From Paenibacillus sp. H1-7 (GTDB lineage: Bacteria; Bacillota; Bacilli; Paenibacillales; NBRC-103111): 64,000 bases of DNA. The stretch lies in contig NZ_CP031168.1 in NCBI RefSeq assembly GCF_022354825.1, forward strand, positions 7,113,501 through 7,177,500. Reading direction: 5' to 3'. The notes beneath the pieces were generated by a model. That model ran no database searches. It was not told the DNA's origin and worked only from the letters and a program-made list of their open reading frames with translations. The position numbers and the translations under genes were made by a program. Below are positions 23,288-32,218 of this stretch, piece by piece (positions within the stretch are counted from its first letter, which is position 1; every line of letters starts with the position of its first letter).

Positions 23288-24797
23288 GCCTGAACTCCCC
23301 CTCCCTGCGTCCTTGCGTAAGCTTCTTGAGCCGGATCGTGATGACCGTCCCCCCACCCGGCTCGCTTGCGGCCGTGATGCCGCCTTCATGCTCTTCGATG
23401 ATTTGCTTGGCTATGGCCAGCCCGAGACCGCTGCCCCCGGTGTTCCGGTTGCGCGAACGGTCGGCCCGGTAAAAGCGGTCGAATATATGCGGCAGCGCCT
23501 CCGCATCGATCCCTTGACCGTTGTCTTCGATTTCGATGGCGTACGCCGCTCCTTCATCCTTCATCCGCATCCGGATGAAGCCTTGGTCCTTATCCATATA
23601 TTTCATGGCGTTTTCCATAATATTGACCAGCACCCGCTTCAGCTTGTCGCGATCGGCGGCGACCCAAGCCTCGGTCACTCCCGGCTGCGGCTCGAATTGA
23701 AAGGAAACGCCCTGTTTTTCGATATCCATATGAAGCTCATCCGTACAATCCTGCAGAAACGCTATCAGATCCACTTGTTCAAAATGAAACGGCTGGCTGT
23801 TCAGGTCGAGCTTGGAAAATAAGAACAGCTCGTCGATCAAACGGTCCATTTGCACCGACTTATTGTAGATCGTCTTTACATATTTATCCAACTTCTCCGG
23901 AGTATTCGTCACTCCGTCTATTATCCCCTCTACATATCCTTTGATCGCGGTAACCGGAGTTTTCAAATCGTGCGATATGTTCGAAATGAGCTCCTTGCGG
24001 TTTTCTTCATACTGCAGCTGCAGCTGTACCGATTGCTTCAACCGGCTCCGCATTTGCTCGAACGACGAAGCCAGCTCCCCGATCTCATCCTTGGACTCCG
24101 GCTTTACGACGAAATCGAGATTTCCTTCCTTAATCTGATCCGCCGCCTTTTGCAAGGAGCGAAGCGGACGGATGATGCTGCGTGATACGAAGTACGTCAG
24201 CAGCCCGTTCGTCAGTACAAGAATAGCGAGCAGCGTGATCAGGAATACGCTGAAATACCGGTGGGCGAACCGGCCGAGCGGATTCATGTCCATCGCGATA
24301 AAGGCGCTTCCCTTGCTGCCGTCCGTAAACAGCATATCGTTCTGCTTCGTAATGAACCAATGCGCCTGCCTGTCGTTCCATGGTCCGCGATTTTTCATCT
24401 TCTCCTCGTGAAAATCTCCACCCGAGCCAAAAGCAGGCAGAGCCTCTAACAGCTCCGGCTCATCAATAGACGGTGACGCATACACGATCTGCCCTTCCTT
24501 GCGCACGATCAGCGCCATACGGATCGCCGTCAGCTGAGTATCCAGCAGCTCCTGTACTTTGGATTCAAGCAGCGAATCCGGCGAATTGAGACTGCGCACG
24601 CGGATTTCCGCGGATACGTCGGCTTCCTGCTCTATAACGGCGGCTATCGTATTCCGCTCGCTGCCGTCGGGCTTGTAGATCGATTTTACATCGCCCAGCA
24701 GGGCCATGCTGATGATCATAACGGCAATGCCGAACAAGATGACCGGCACAAGCAGCATGGCGATATAAGACAGCAGCAAACGAATCCGGATGGACAT
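23265..24797 (-). CDS. Membrane sensor histidine kinase with HAMP domain
   Basis: A 510-residue kinase. TM1 lies at about 8-33, then an extracytoplasmic domain of about 150 residues, TM2 at about 183-206 (FLITLLAILVLTNGLLTYFV), and a HAMP domain (RSIIRPLRSLQKAADQI). The H-box is SNISHDLKTPVTAIKGY, the N-box NIMENAMKYM, then DNGQGID, FYRADRSR and GGSGLGLAIAKQ. It follows the ABC permease by 12 bases and overlaps the regulator gene. The sensing domain has no motif I recognise. Being in one operon with an ABC exporter and an exported protein, it may sense the transporter's state or an envelope signal. Confidence 0.92.
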   Translation of the reverse strand: MSIRIRLLLSYIAMLLVPVILFGIAVMIISMALLGDVKSIYKPDGSERNTIAAVIEQEADVSAEIRVRSLNSPDSLLESKVQELLDTQLTAIRMALIVRKEGQIVYASPSIDEPELLEALPAFGSGGDFHEEKMKNRGPWNDRQAHWFITKQNDMLFTDGSKGSAFIAMDMNPLGRFAHRYFSVFLITLLAILVLTNGLLTYFVSRSIIRPLRSLQKAADQIKEGNLDFVVKPESKDEIGELASSFEQMRSRLKQSVQLQLQYEENRKELISNISHDLKTPVTAIKGYVEGIIDGVTNTPEKLDKYVKTIYNKSVQMDRLIDELFLFSKLDLNSQPFHFEQVDLIAFLQDCTDELHMDIEKQGVSFQFEPQPGVTEAWVAADRDKLKRVLVNIMENAMKYMDKDQGFIRMRMKDEGAAYAIEIEDNGQGIDAEALPHIFDRFYRADRSRNRNTGGSGLGLAIAKQIIEEHEGGITAASEPGGGTVITIRLKKLTQGRREGEFRHDQHIDY

Positions 24798-24809
24798 ACG
24801 TCATTACCC

Positions 24810-25562
24810 CTACCATTGTTTTTTGTCGAATAAATAAAAGCCCGCCGTAAAGCTCAACATGCAGAAGCTCAGGAGCAACGAAAAGATGCCTCCGATTTTC
24901 CCCCACGATACGATGTCTCCGATCCACAGCATATGCCAGTCGGTGTAAGCCGTCGGAGAATAGGTCATCAGCTGCGGAAACAGAAACGATGCCAGTTTGG
25001 CCAGACCGTATAAAAGAATGGTCACCGTGAGCGCGCCGCTTCCGTTTTTAAACCATTGTCCCACAAAGACCGCCAGGAAGCCAATGGCCGCCATAGGAAC
25101 CACCGCTGCGACGTAAGCCAATACGGATTGCAGAAGCCGCGTCAGGCTGCTTCCTTCAAAAGGAAGGAACCATGAGGCAATGACGGAGCAGACGAGGCCC
25201 ACCGCCGCGTAGACACCGATATACAGCAGCAAAGCCAGATGCTTGGATACATAAATATCGAACCGTGAAATCGGACGGGTCAGCGTAATCTTGGCCGTTC
25301 CGTCCTGCTGTTCGCCTGCAAACATATCGGCTGCAGCCATAAAAATCAGCAGCGGGAGCAAGAGCGCACTGAACAAGTTTAACATGAGCACGGGAAAATC
25401 CGCTACGGACACGGCTGTGATGCCGAAGCCGGTTTGCAGCCGTGACACCATCCAGATTCCGGCAAACGGAAGAATGGCCGTCAGACTCAGGAAAAAGACC
25501 GTTTTCCTCCGGAACAGCAGCTTCGTGATTTCGTTCGTCATACTGGCTTGAATGCTATTCAT
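24810..25562 (-). CDS. ABC-2 type transporter permease
   Basis: A 250-residue integral membrane protein with six hydrophobic segments, for example VFFLSLTAILPFAGIWMV, FSALLLPLLIFMAAADMF and YIGVYAAVGLVCSVIASWFL. FAGEQQDGTAKITLTRPISR after the second segment is the conserved cytoplasmic loop of ABC-2 permeases such as NatB and BcrB relatives. The start overlaps the end of the ATPase gene by eight bases. Together they would form a simple exporter of two permease and two ATPase chains. Substrate unknown; peptides, sodium or lipid-linked molecules are all possible for this type. Confidence 0.87.
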   Translation of the reverse strand: MNSIQASMTNEITKLLFRRKTVFFLSLTAILPFAGIWMVSRLQTGFGITAVSVADFPVLMLNLFSALLLPLLIFMAAADMFAGEQQDGTAKITLTRPISRFDIYVSKHLALLLYIGVYAAVGLVCSVIASWFLPFEGSSLTRLLQSVLAYVAAVVPMAAIGFLAVFVGQWFKNGSGALTVTILLYGLAKLASFLFPQLMTYSPTAYTDWHMLWIGDIVSWGKIGGIFSLLLSFCMLSFTAGFYLFDKKQW

Positions 25563-26295
25563 GCAGCGCAGCTCCCCTTTCCTCCCTTACTTGAGCAACA
25601 AAATAATCTTCAAGCGTCCTGTGCGGACCTGCCAGCAAATCCTCCATATACCCTTCCCTTATCAGCTTGCCGTCGTATAAGATGCCCACCCGGTTGCACA
25701 TCAGCTCCATTTCGTGGATCAAGTGGCTCGATACGAACAAGGTGATATTCTCCTCCTTCGCCAGCTTCACCATCAGCTCGCGGATGTCGACCATCCCTTC
25801 GATATCGAGTCCGTTCGTCGGCTCGTCGAGAATGAGCAGCTCCGGCTTGGATAATATCGCCGAGGCGATACCGAGACGCTGCTTCATGCCAAGCGAGTAG
25901 CCTCCGACCTTCTCGTTCTTGTAGGGTGCGAGTCCGACCAGCTCCAGCACCTCGTCGATCCGGGATGCTTTCAGATCGGGATAATAGCGCAAGCTCATCC
26001 GCAAGTTTGCAAATCCGCTGAAATAATCGTAAGCCTCCGGACGCTCGATCAGCACGCCGACCCGTTTCATTGCCTGTACGTAATGGGACGCCGTATCGAG
26101 ACCGAACATGCGGACCGTGCCGCGATCGGACCTGCACAAATTCACCATCATTTTCATTACGGTCGTCTTTCCCGCTCCGTTCGGCCCGAAAAATCCGTAT
26201 ATATCGCCGCGGCGAACCTGCAGATGAATATCGGTTACTCCCCGTCCGTTAGCGTACTTTTTCGTCAGGCCTTCCGCCTCCAAAACTACGTCCAT
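25555..26295 (-). CDS. ABC exporter ATP-binding protein
   Basis: A 246-residue ATPase. Walker A is GFFGPNGAGKTTVMKMM, the signature is YSLGMKQRLGIA, Walker B is LLILDEPTNGLD, and the H-loop is TLFVSSHLIHEM. The C-terminal tail after the H-loop is short, as in BcrA/CcmA-type proteins. The start at ATG 26295 (MDVVLEAEGL) follows GGGGG by eight bases; the frame upstream to 26337 lacks a ribosome site. It pairs with the ABC-2 permease encoded next. It begins 123 bases after the exported-protein gene, so a separate promoter in that gap is possible. Confidence 0.9.
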   Translation of the reverse strand: MDVVLEAEGLTKKYANGRGVTDIHLQVRRGDIYGFFGPNGAGKTTVMKMMVNLCRSDRGTVRMFGLDTASHYVQAMKRVGVLIERPEAYDYFSGFANLRMSLRYYPDLKASRIDEVLELVGLAPYKNEKVGGYSLGMKQRLGIASAILSKPELLILDEPTNGLDIEGMVDIRELMVKLAKEENITLFVSSHLIHEMELMCNRVGILYDGKLIREGYMEDLLAGPHRTLEDYFVAQVREERGAALHE

Positions 26296-26418
26296 TTTCC
26301 ATGCCCCCTCTACTGACAACGCCCCTGACTCTCTCAAGGGGTTGTGCTTGCAATTGCAATTCCTCTATGAAGGAGGCGAAAAGCGGTCCTGCGTCCGCCT
26401 TCGCCCTTGGTTCATTCC

Positions 26419-27351
26419 TTAGCGGCCTTTGTGCGGGCCGAATGTTTTCTCTATGTTTTGTACTTGCTTGCCGGTCAAATCCACCTGCTCCGGTGTCGTC
26501 GCGTCGAAGCCGGACAAGTCCGCCGCCGCATCGATGACAACTTCATGAGCTGCGCCTTTGTCGTCTTTGCCGGTTACCGTAACCTTCAACGTCTGCCCGG
26601 TAATCCGGTTCTGGGCGTCAACTGCCGCGTGAAGGCTGACTTGCTTAATTTGAATGTCTTGGGACAGCTTAGGCAGACTTCCCGTAAATTGCTTCAGCTC
26701 GTCGGCAAACGGATTTTGCTGCATATCCCCGGCTTTGCCCGGATGGTGGCCATTCACCGCACCCTTAATGACCAAGGAGCTGATGGCATTCGCTACTGCC
26801 GGAATTTGGCTGCCGTTCAGCTGCAGATCGATCTGCTTCGTGCCGTCGGCTTGCGGCGTCAATGTCACCTGGTCCTTCAGCCCGCCTACCAGCGCGTCAA
26901 TGACGTTCTCCCGCTCCTTGGCAAAGGTGCTGTCATCCCATGTCTCATTGCCATCGTTGCCACCGTCCTTGCCGTGATGCCAATCGTGTCCCGACATATC
27001 GATGACGCCGTACACGTCGCTATCTCCCGGCTTGACTACGCCTTTGCTGTCCTGCTTGTAGAAAGCAGCCGTGTTGCTGGCATCGCCGGCTTTAACGGCT
27101 ACATCGGCACTAACGTTCTTGAACGACGAATCGGATTTGATTGTGGAAGTCACGTCCAGCAGCTTCGTTCCATTATCCTGAACGGACACATGGACATTTT
27201 TCGTTACATTGGAAATCGAAGCCGTTTGCTTGATCGCCGCTTTATAGGCGTCATATCCTGCTGCATCCCCTATCCCCGCAAAGGCGGATGTGACGAACAA
27301 CGCGCTTCCCAAAGTCAATCCCGTTCCCACTACTACCCATTTCTTATTCAA
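26419..27351 (-). CDS. Exported protein of unknown function, first gene of ABC/kinase operon
   Basis: A 310-residue protein with signal peptide (MNKKWVVVGTGLTLGSALFV, cleavage near AFA-GIG). The mature part has two similar beta-rich stretches, VTKNVHVSVQDNGTKLLDVT near 50-70 and QVSLHAAVDAQNRITGQTLK near 240-260, separated by a His/Gly/Asp-rich loop (SGHDWHHGKDGGND) and by GGLKDQVTLTPQADGTKQID. No cell-wall anchor or lipobox is seen. I do not recognise the family. It is followed on the same strand by the ABC ATPase, permease, kinase and regulator, so it is a likely binding partner, immunity factor or substrate-side component of that system. Confidence 0.8.
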   Translation of the reverse strand: MNKKWVVVGTGLTLGSALFVTSAFAGIGDAAGYDAYKAAIKQTASISNVTKNVHVSVQDNGTKLLDVTSTIKSDSSFKNVSADVAVKAGDASNTAAFYKQDSKGVVKPGDSDVYGVIDMSGHDWHHGKDGGNDGNETWDDSTFAKERENVIDALVGGLKDQVTLTPQADGTKQIDLQLNGSQIPAVANAISSLVIKGAVNGHHPGKAGDMQQNPFADELKQFTGSLPKLSQDIQIKQVSLHAAVDAQNRITGQTLKVTVTGKDDKGAAHEVVIDAAADLSGFDATTPEQVDLTGKQVQNIEKTFGPHKGR

Positions 27352-27639
27352 TGTGATTCCTCCCTTGATTGGTTTGAAAGCATCTCCGCTTTCTGATTAC
27401 CAGCTTAACCCGCCGTTATAAACTCCCGTTAAACAGGCTCTAAACCGGAGATTAAAACATTCTTAAATATTTCTAAACTGGGCGCAGATGCCCCATTCCG
27501 CATAATCGCTTCCTTTCCTTCCATCCAATGGGTTGAAAATTGCTCCATAAGACCCAAGCAGGGAAAATAGGCCTTGGAAAAATGCAACAAATGGGGATTC
27601 GCGGAGTCTAATAATCTGTAACCTGTCGAAAAGGAGGTC

Positions 27640-27750
27640 ATGCTGTCGCAAATACATAAGAAAAAAAGGAGACTGAAGCTGTTTTTTGACAACCGTCCAT
27701 TGCGGTTCGCAACATCCAATGACTTACGAATATTGTTTAGAGGTGAATGA
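27640..27750 (+). CDS. Possible 36-codon upstream reading frame coupled to the amidase gene
   Basis: From ATG 27640 a basic peptide (MLSQIHKKKRRLKLFFDNRP, then RFATSNDLRILFRGE) runs to a TGA that overlaps the amidase start in an ATGA. AGGAGG lies only two bases before the ATG, which is too close for good initiation, so translation is doubtful. The remainder of the spacer (27352-27639) shows nothing supportable. Confidence 0.25.
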   Translation: MLSQIHKKKRRLKLFFDNRPLRFATSNDLRILFRGE

Positions 27751-29150
27751 TGAAGGTAAGATTTATTACTACACTGTTATCGCTGCTGCTTATCGCACTT
27801 CTGATCCCGGCTTTCGCTTCGGCTGCGGCTAACGATTCCACTTCCGGCGTTCCGTTGTTTTTTAACGGGAAACAGTTGAAGCCGGAGGTCGCGCCGCGAA
27901 TAATTAAGGACGTAACAATGGTTCCCGTTCGTATCATTGCGGAGGAGCTGGGCTCCAAGGTGCAATGGGACCAGGAAGCCCAAATGGTTACGATTGTAAA
28001 AAATGAAACCAAAATCGAAATGGTTATCGATCGGCCTTCGGCTATGGTGAATGGAGTGAAGACCCCGCTGGACGCTGCGCCTTTGCTGATTGCCGGCAAT
28101 ACGCTGCTGCCTGTCCGGTTTGTAGCCGAGAATATGGGGATTGAAGTGAACTGGAACGATGTGAGCCGCGCCGTTTATTTAACGGAGAAGCCGGCTGCGA
28201 ACCCGGGGACCGTACAGCCTCCTGCCGGACAACCTGACGCTCCGGCGGACAAGCCGGCTGTGGACGCGAACGGCAAACCGTTGCCTGTCATCCAGAAGAT
28301 CGACCTGTCCTCTTCCCAACTGCTTATTAAGGCGGATACGGGCGAGCTGAAGCCGGTTACGTTCTCTTTGAACGATCCTTCACGGATTGTCATTGACATT
28401 CCCAATGCCGTATTGGACCCGTCGTTATATACAAATAAGGCATCAAAAAGCGGAGAAACCGTATCCGACAGCGTATACGTGTCCAAAGTCCGCTACTCGC
28501 AATACAACGTCAGCCCGCATTCCGTCCGCGTGGTGCTTGACATGAAGCAATCGGTGGATTTATCCTGGGATTCGGGTGTGGGCACGGCCGCCTTGACCGG
28601 CGCTTTCCGCCAAGCTCAATATAAGGTGGTTATCGACCCGGGCCACGGAGATCAGGATCCCGGCGCCAAAGCAGTCAACGGCCGGACGGAGAAAGAATTC
28701 AATCTGACGATGGGCCTCAAAGTGTACAAGCTGCTGCAGGAGGTACCGCAAATACAGCCGTTTCTTACGCGAAGCGACGATACGTTCATTCCATTGGATG
28801 ACCGTTCCAAGTTCGCCAATGACCGCAACGCCAACGTATTTGTGTCCATTCACGGCAACAGCTACCTGAAAACGTCGACTGGCACCGAAACGTATTACTA
28901 TAAAGCCGATAGTGTTGCATTTGCCGACATTATGCATAAACATCTGGCAGCGGCAACCGGACTGCCTGATCGCGGAGTGCGTCAACAACCGTTTCGCGTG
29001 GTAAAAACTACTGATATGCCCGCTGTGCTGCTGGAAGTAGGCTATCTGTCCAATGAGCGCGATACCTCACTGATGTTCGACGAAGCTTTCCAGAACAAGG
29101 TGGCTGAAGCAATCGTTGCAGGCATCAAAGAGCAGCTTAACCTTCGATAG
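27747..29150 (+). CDS. N-acetylmuramoyl-L-alanine amidase with stalk and AMIN domains
   Basis: A 467-residue exported cell-wall hydrolase. Signal peptide to about residue 26 (ALLIPAFASA-AAND). Residues about 35-150 are a copper-amine-oxidase-N-like stalk domain with repeats TMVPVRIIAEELGSKVQW and LLPVRFVAENMGIEVNW. A Pro/Ala linker follows (about 152-175), then an AMIN domain (about 185-285). Amidase_3 fills 290-466: VVIDPGHGDQDPGA, GRTEKEFN, VSIHGNSY and LLEVGYLSN supply the zinc-binding His, Glu, His and the catalytic Glu. It would cut the MurNAc-L-Ala bond in peptidoglycan, a role found in sporulation, germination and cell separation. The GerMN lipoprotein gene follows after 24 bases. Confidence 0.92.
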   Translation: MMKVRFITTLLSLLLIALLIPAFASAAANDSTSGVPLFFNGKQLKPEVAPRIIKDVTMVPVRIIAEELGSKVQWDQEAQMVTIVKNETKIEMVIDRPSAMVNGVKTPLDAAPLLIAGNTLLPVRFVAENMGIEVNWNDVSRAVYLTEKPAANPGTVQPPAGQPDAPADKPAVDANGKPLPVIQKIDLSSSQLLIKADTGELKPVTFSLNDPSRIVIDIPNAVLDPSLYTNKASKSGETVSDSVYVSKVRYSQYNVSPHSVRVVLDMKQSVDLSWDSGVGTAALTGAFRQAQYKVVIDPGHGDQDPGAKAVNGRTEKEFNLTMGLKVYKLLQEVPQIQPFLTRSDDTFIPLDDRSKFANDRNANVFVSIHGNSYLKTSTGTETYYYKADSVAFADIMHKHLAAATGLPDRGVRQQPFRVVKTTDMPAVLLEVGYLSNERDTSLMFDEAFQNKVAEAIVAGIKEQLNLR

Positions 29151-29174
29151 GCAGAAAATAAGGTGGTGGTTTCG

Positions 29175-29762
29175 ATGCAAAAATTTACAGTTCGCAGTGT
29201 GCTCCTGATCGGAGCGCTCGCATTAGCCTTGTCGGGGTGCGGTCAAAAGCCGCTCGGCAGCAATGGAGCACAAGGCTCCGAGCCGTCCGGGAATACGGCA
29301 AATAGCCCCCAGACGACTCCGCCTCCCGCACAGAAGGAGGTTCCGCAGGACACGAAGAAGGAGCAGAACCAGCTTCACATCAAGTCTTATTATGGAGATG
29401 AGCTCGCTACCAAGCTCGTGGAGAAGGAAGTTACGATCAATTTCAAGGAAGACAAGGACAAATATACGGCCGCGCTCTGGACGTTGAAAAAAGCTCCGCA
29501 AAACAGCAATCTGGTTCCGCTGGCGGAAGCGCTTGGCTTCAAATCGGCCGTGCTGAAGGAGAAGAAGCTGACGCTCGACTTGACCGTCTCAGGCGAGGGC
29601 CGTCTCGGGGCTCCGGGCGAAGCGATGCTTCTGGAAGCGATTAAGAAGACGCTGTTCCAGTTTAAGGAAATCGACTCGATCGATATTCTGGTGGACGGCA
29701 AAGCGGCGGAATCGCTGATGGGTCACATGGACCTGCCTCATCCGATCAAAAGAGGCGAATGA
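29175..29762 (+). CDS. GerMN-domain lipoprotein
   Basis: A 195-residue lipoprotein. The signal peptide ends in LALSGC with Cys22. A Pro/Gln-rich linker follows to about residue 65, then one GerMN (sporulation/spore germination) domain: HIKSYYGDELATKLVEKEVT, FKSAVLKEKKLTLDLTVSG, GAPGEAMLLEAIKKTLFQF, IDSIDILVDGKAAES. B. subtilis GerM has two such domains and acts at the forespore-mother cell interface; this protein has one. ATG 29175 is preferred to GTG 29163 because AGGTGG stands eight bases before it. It forms a two-gene operon with the amidase, pointing to peptidoglycan remodelling. Confidence 0.88.
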   Translation: MQKFTVRSVLLIGALALALSGCGQKPLGSNGAQGSEPSGNTANSPQTTPPPAQKEVPQDTKKEQNQLHIKSYYGDELATKLVEKEVTINFKEDKDKYTAALWTLKKAPQNSNLVPLAEALGFKSAVLKEKKLTLDLTVSGEGRLGAPGEAMLLEAIKKTLFQFKEIDSIDILVDGKAAESLMGHMDLPHPIKRGE

Positions 29763-29836
29763 GTTGACGGACAGCTCCTTACTTGGGAGCGTCAGCTTTC
29801 ATAAGAAATTTGGCGCAGCCTAATTTCTTACGTGTC

Positions 29837-29876
29837 CACAAAAAAGCGGCTTGCTTCGGCAAGCTGCTTTTTTGTG
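29837..29876. terminator. Terminator hairpin
   Basis: A near-perfect hairpin: CACAAAAAAGC-G-GCTTGC and its complement around a TTCG tetraloop, with A and T runs on both sides. It closes the amidase-GerMN operon. Confidence 0.85.
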
Positions 29877-29905
29877 TTGTTCATAGACGGCTGCGCTGGC
29901 TGTGC

Positions 29906-30061
29906 TGTGGACAGCGGAGTAACATCCTTCTCACAGGATGGAAATCTGTGGATGAATATCTTGGGGATAACTCGTTCTGTGGATATGTTTATAACCTCAT
30001 GCCGATTTATGCACAGTCTAGGTTTATAGACTGTTGATATTGTTGATAACACTGTGTATAA
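29906..30061. promoter_or_regulatory. Cluster of DnaA-box-like sites
   Basis: Sites one base away from TGTGGATAA (complement of TTATCCACA) on the + strand: TGTGGATGA 29947, TGGGGATAA 29962, TGTGGATAT 29978, TGTTGATAA 30041 and TGTGTATAA 30053. One lies on the other strand: TTATGCACA 30007. Two weaker ones are TGTGGACAG 29906 and TGTTGATAT 30032. The cluster lies between two convergent genes, so it is not part of a promoter. Confidence 0.6.
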
Positions 30062-30124
30062 CCGTATTCTCTTCCAAGAGCGAAGGAAATCATTATAAAC
30101 CAATTTCCCCCTGTTTGAAAAGCA

Positions 30125-31000
30125 TTATTTCTTTCTCAGCTCCTCCATTAATTTGCGTCCCGTCGGCGTCTGGGCGAGCCCGCCGCCCGCCGTTTCGCGG
30201 TGCTTCGCAGGCATCGCGGAGCCGACCTCCAGCATCACCTGGATGACCTCGTCCGAGGGGATGACGCTTCTGACGCCGGCGAGCGCCATATCCGCCGCCG
30301 CCAGAGCCGTCACTGCACCGAAGCCGTTGCGCACGATGCAGGGCACTTCCACGAGGCCGCCGACGGGATCGCAGATGAGGCCGAGCGTGTTTTTCAGCGC
30401 GAGGCCGACCGCGTGGACGGCCTGAGCCGCCGTTCCGCCGCGAAGCTCCGCGAGCGCGCCCGCCGCCATGCCGATGGCGGACCCGACTTCGGCTTGGCAG
30501 CCGCCCTCGGCGCCGGAGACGAACGAATTGTTCGCGATGACGTAGCCTATAGCCCCCGCCGCGAACAAGCCGTACGTCATGCGCTCGTCGTCCCAGCCGA
30601 ACCGCCGCTGGCAGCTGACGAACACGCCGGGGATGATGCCGCACGAGCCTGCGGTCGGCGTGGCGATGACGCGGCCCATCGACGCGTTCACCTCGGACAC
30701 CGCGAGCGCGTAGGCCATCGCCTCGCTCGCCGCGTCGCCGAGGCTTGGTTCCTCGCGCTCGCGGTAAGCCATGACCCGCTGCGCGTCGAGCCCGGTCAGG
30801 CCGCTGCGCGAGGTCGTATTGTCGCGCAGGCCGCGCTCGACCGCTTCCTTCATGACGGAGTAGTACTCCGTCATCTTCGCGAATTCCTGCTCCGCGCTTC
30901 GTCCCGACTCGGCGCACTGCTCCTCCAGCATCAGCCTGCCGATCGTCATGTTGTTCGCTTCGCACAATGCCGCCAGCTGCTGCAGCGTTCTGAATTTCAT
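30125..31000 (-). CDS. sdaAA: L-serine dehydratase, iron-sulfur type, alpha subunit
   Basis: A 291-residue subunit carrying the iron-sulfur site of serine dehydratase, which turns L-serine into pyruvate and ammonia. Cys residues of the cluster are in TAGSCGIIPGVF, GGCQAEVGSAIGMAAG and LICDPVGGLVEVPC. QLAALCEANNMTIGRLMLEE is the usual N-terminus. The coding strand is distinctly GC-rich at third positions, which explains the long open frames on the opposite strand. It follows the beta-subunit gene by 82 bases. Its 3' end faces the DnaA-box cluster and the convergent GerMN gene. Confidence 0.95.
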   Translation of the reverse strand: MKFRTLQQLAALCEANNMTIGRLMLEEQCAESGRSAEQEFAKMTEYYSVMKEAVERGLRDNTTSRSGLTGLDAQRVMAYREREEPSLGDAASEAMAYALAVSEVNASMGRVIATPTAGSCGIIPGVFVSCQRRFGWDDERMTYGLFAAGAIGYVIANNSFVSGAEGGCQAEVGSAIGMAAGALAELRGGTAAQAVHAVGLALKNTLGLICDPVGGLVEVPCIVRNGFGAVTALAAADMALAGVRSVIPSDEVIQVMLEVGSAMPAKHRETAGGGLAQTPTGRKLMEELRKK

Positions 31001-31082
31001 CCTTTTGCCGACCTTCCTTCTTTTTTCTTAATGGCGTTCCTTTATATAAGGGAAGGCTCCTCCTCCGTGTGCTTTCCTGCCT

Positions 31083-31823
31083 TTATGTCCGATCGTCTTC
31101 TCTGCTTAGCTTCTGTTTGGCTGCCGTACTGTCCCCGACTATGCCGCTCTCCCGGTTCAGATCGACTATATGCACGGATTGAATCGCCTGCACGCCGTTC
31201 AGATCCGCAACGAGCTCCGGCGTTGGAGCGGCATCCAGCTCCAGAACCGTCAGCGCATCGCCGCTGCGGCTTTTGCGGTCCACGGACATGTAACCGATGT
31301 TAACGCTGCGCTGCTTGAGCAGCTGCGTCATATCGGCGACGGCACCCGGCCAATCATGATGCCATAAGACCAGGGTCGGGTATACGCCGCTCATTTTCAC
31401 GCTGAAGCCGTTAATCTCGACGATCTCGATATTGCCTCCGCCGATTGAGGTTCCGACCATAGACAGCTGCTTCGGCTTGGAGGACGAGGCCAGCACGATT
31501 TTGGCCGTATTCGGATGCGGGAACAAGCCTTTGCCTTCATCGAACGTAACGTGCAGCCCTCTCTGCTCCGCAATCTCCAGAGCATCCGGAATACGCGGAT
31601 CGTCCGTCTGCAGGTCGAGCAGTCCTCCGACTATGGCACGGTCGGTTCCATGCCCCCGATACGTTGCGGCGAACGAGCCGTAGAATAGAATAAGCGCCTG
31701 CTCGGGCTGCTCCCCGAACAGCTGCCTCGCCGCCCTGCCTATTCTCGCAGCGCCGGCGGTATGCGAGCTGGAGGGCCCGACCATCGCCGGACCGATAATG
31801 GAAAACACATCTTTGAACCTCAT
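31083..31823 (-). CDS. sdaAB: L-serine dehydratase, iron-sulfur type, beta subunit
   Basis: A 246-residue subunit. The N-terminus MRFKDVFSIIGPAMVGPSSS continues into HTAGAARIGRAARQ, the conserved serine-binding loop of the beta chain. The C-terminal half (from VLWHHDWPGAVADMTQLLKQ) is an ACT domain, which in this family takes part in substrate or regulator binding. The last about 25 residues (IVGDSTAAKQKLSREDDRT) extend beyond the usual length of about 220. It is the upstream gene of the sdaAB-sdaAA pair on the minus strand. Confidence 0.93.
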   Translation of the reverse strand: MRFKDVFSIIGPAMVGPSSSHTAGAARIGRAARQLFGEQPEQALILFYGSFAATYRGHGTDRAIVGGLLDLQTDDPRIPDALEIAEQRGLHVTFDEGKGLFPHPNTAKIVLASSSKPKQLSMVGTSIGGGNIEIVEINGFSVKMSGVYPTLVLWHHDWPGAVADMTQLLKQRSVNIGYMSVDRKSRSGDALTVLELDAAPTPELVADLNGVQAIQSVHIVDLNRESGIVGDSTAAKQKLSREDDRT

Positions 31824-32218
31824 TCCGACACTCCCCGGGCATTGGTTTCAATTTCATAGATATGCCCGATTTTGTCTGATTTTATGAATTTGATACTCAT
31901 GCCGCCTTGCCCCGAATTTAAACTTTTCTATTTGTGGAGTACATCAGCTATCTACTGGAAGAGGGCAGCTTTTCAATCGGATAACAGGCTGTTGATTAGT
32001 CAATCTGGCCTCGACAATACTAGTGCGAGGGTTAATTATGGTATGTCCAGGAGGAGCATTGGAGCCTCTTTTAAAATTTGCCGCTGATAAATGAAAAAAG
32101 CCCTAAAAGAAGGTCCATTACAAGCTGCTCAGCAAATTGTTTTTGATTTCGAGGTTTCTCAACAACAAGAGCTCGTTGGTGTATAGTCGAAGAGTCGATG
32201 AGCATCGTTAATTTTGTT

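Noticed and set aside
30093..31303. Long frames on both strands over sdaAA
   Set aside because: High GC at third positions removes stops in other frames; only the sdaAA frame has family motifs.
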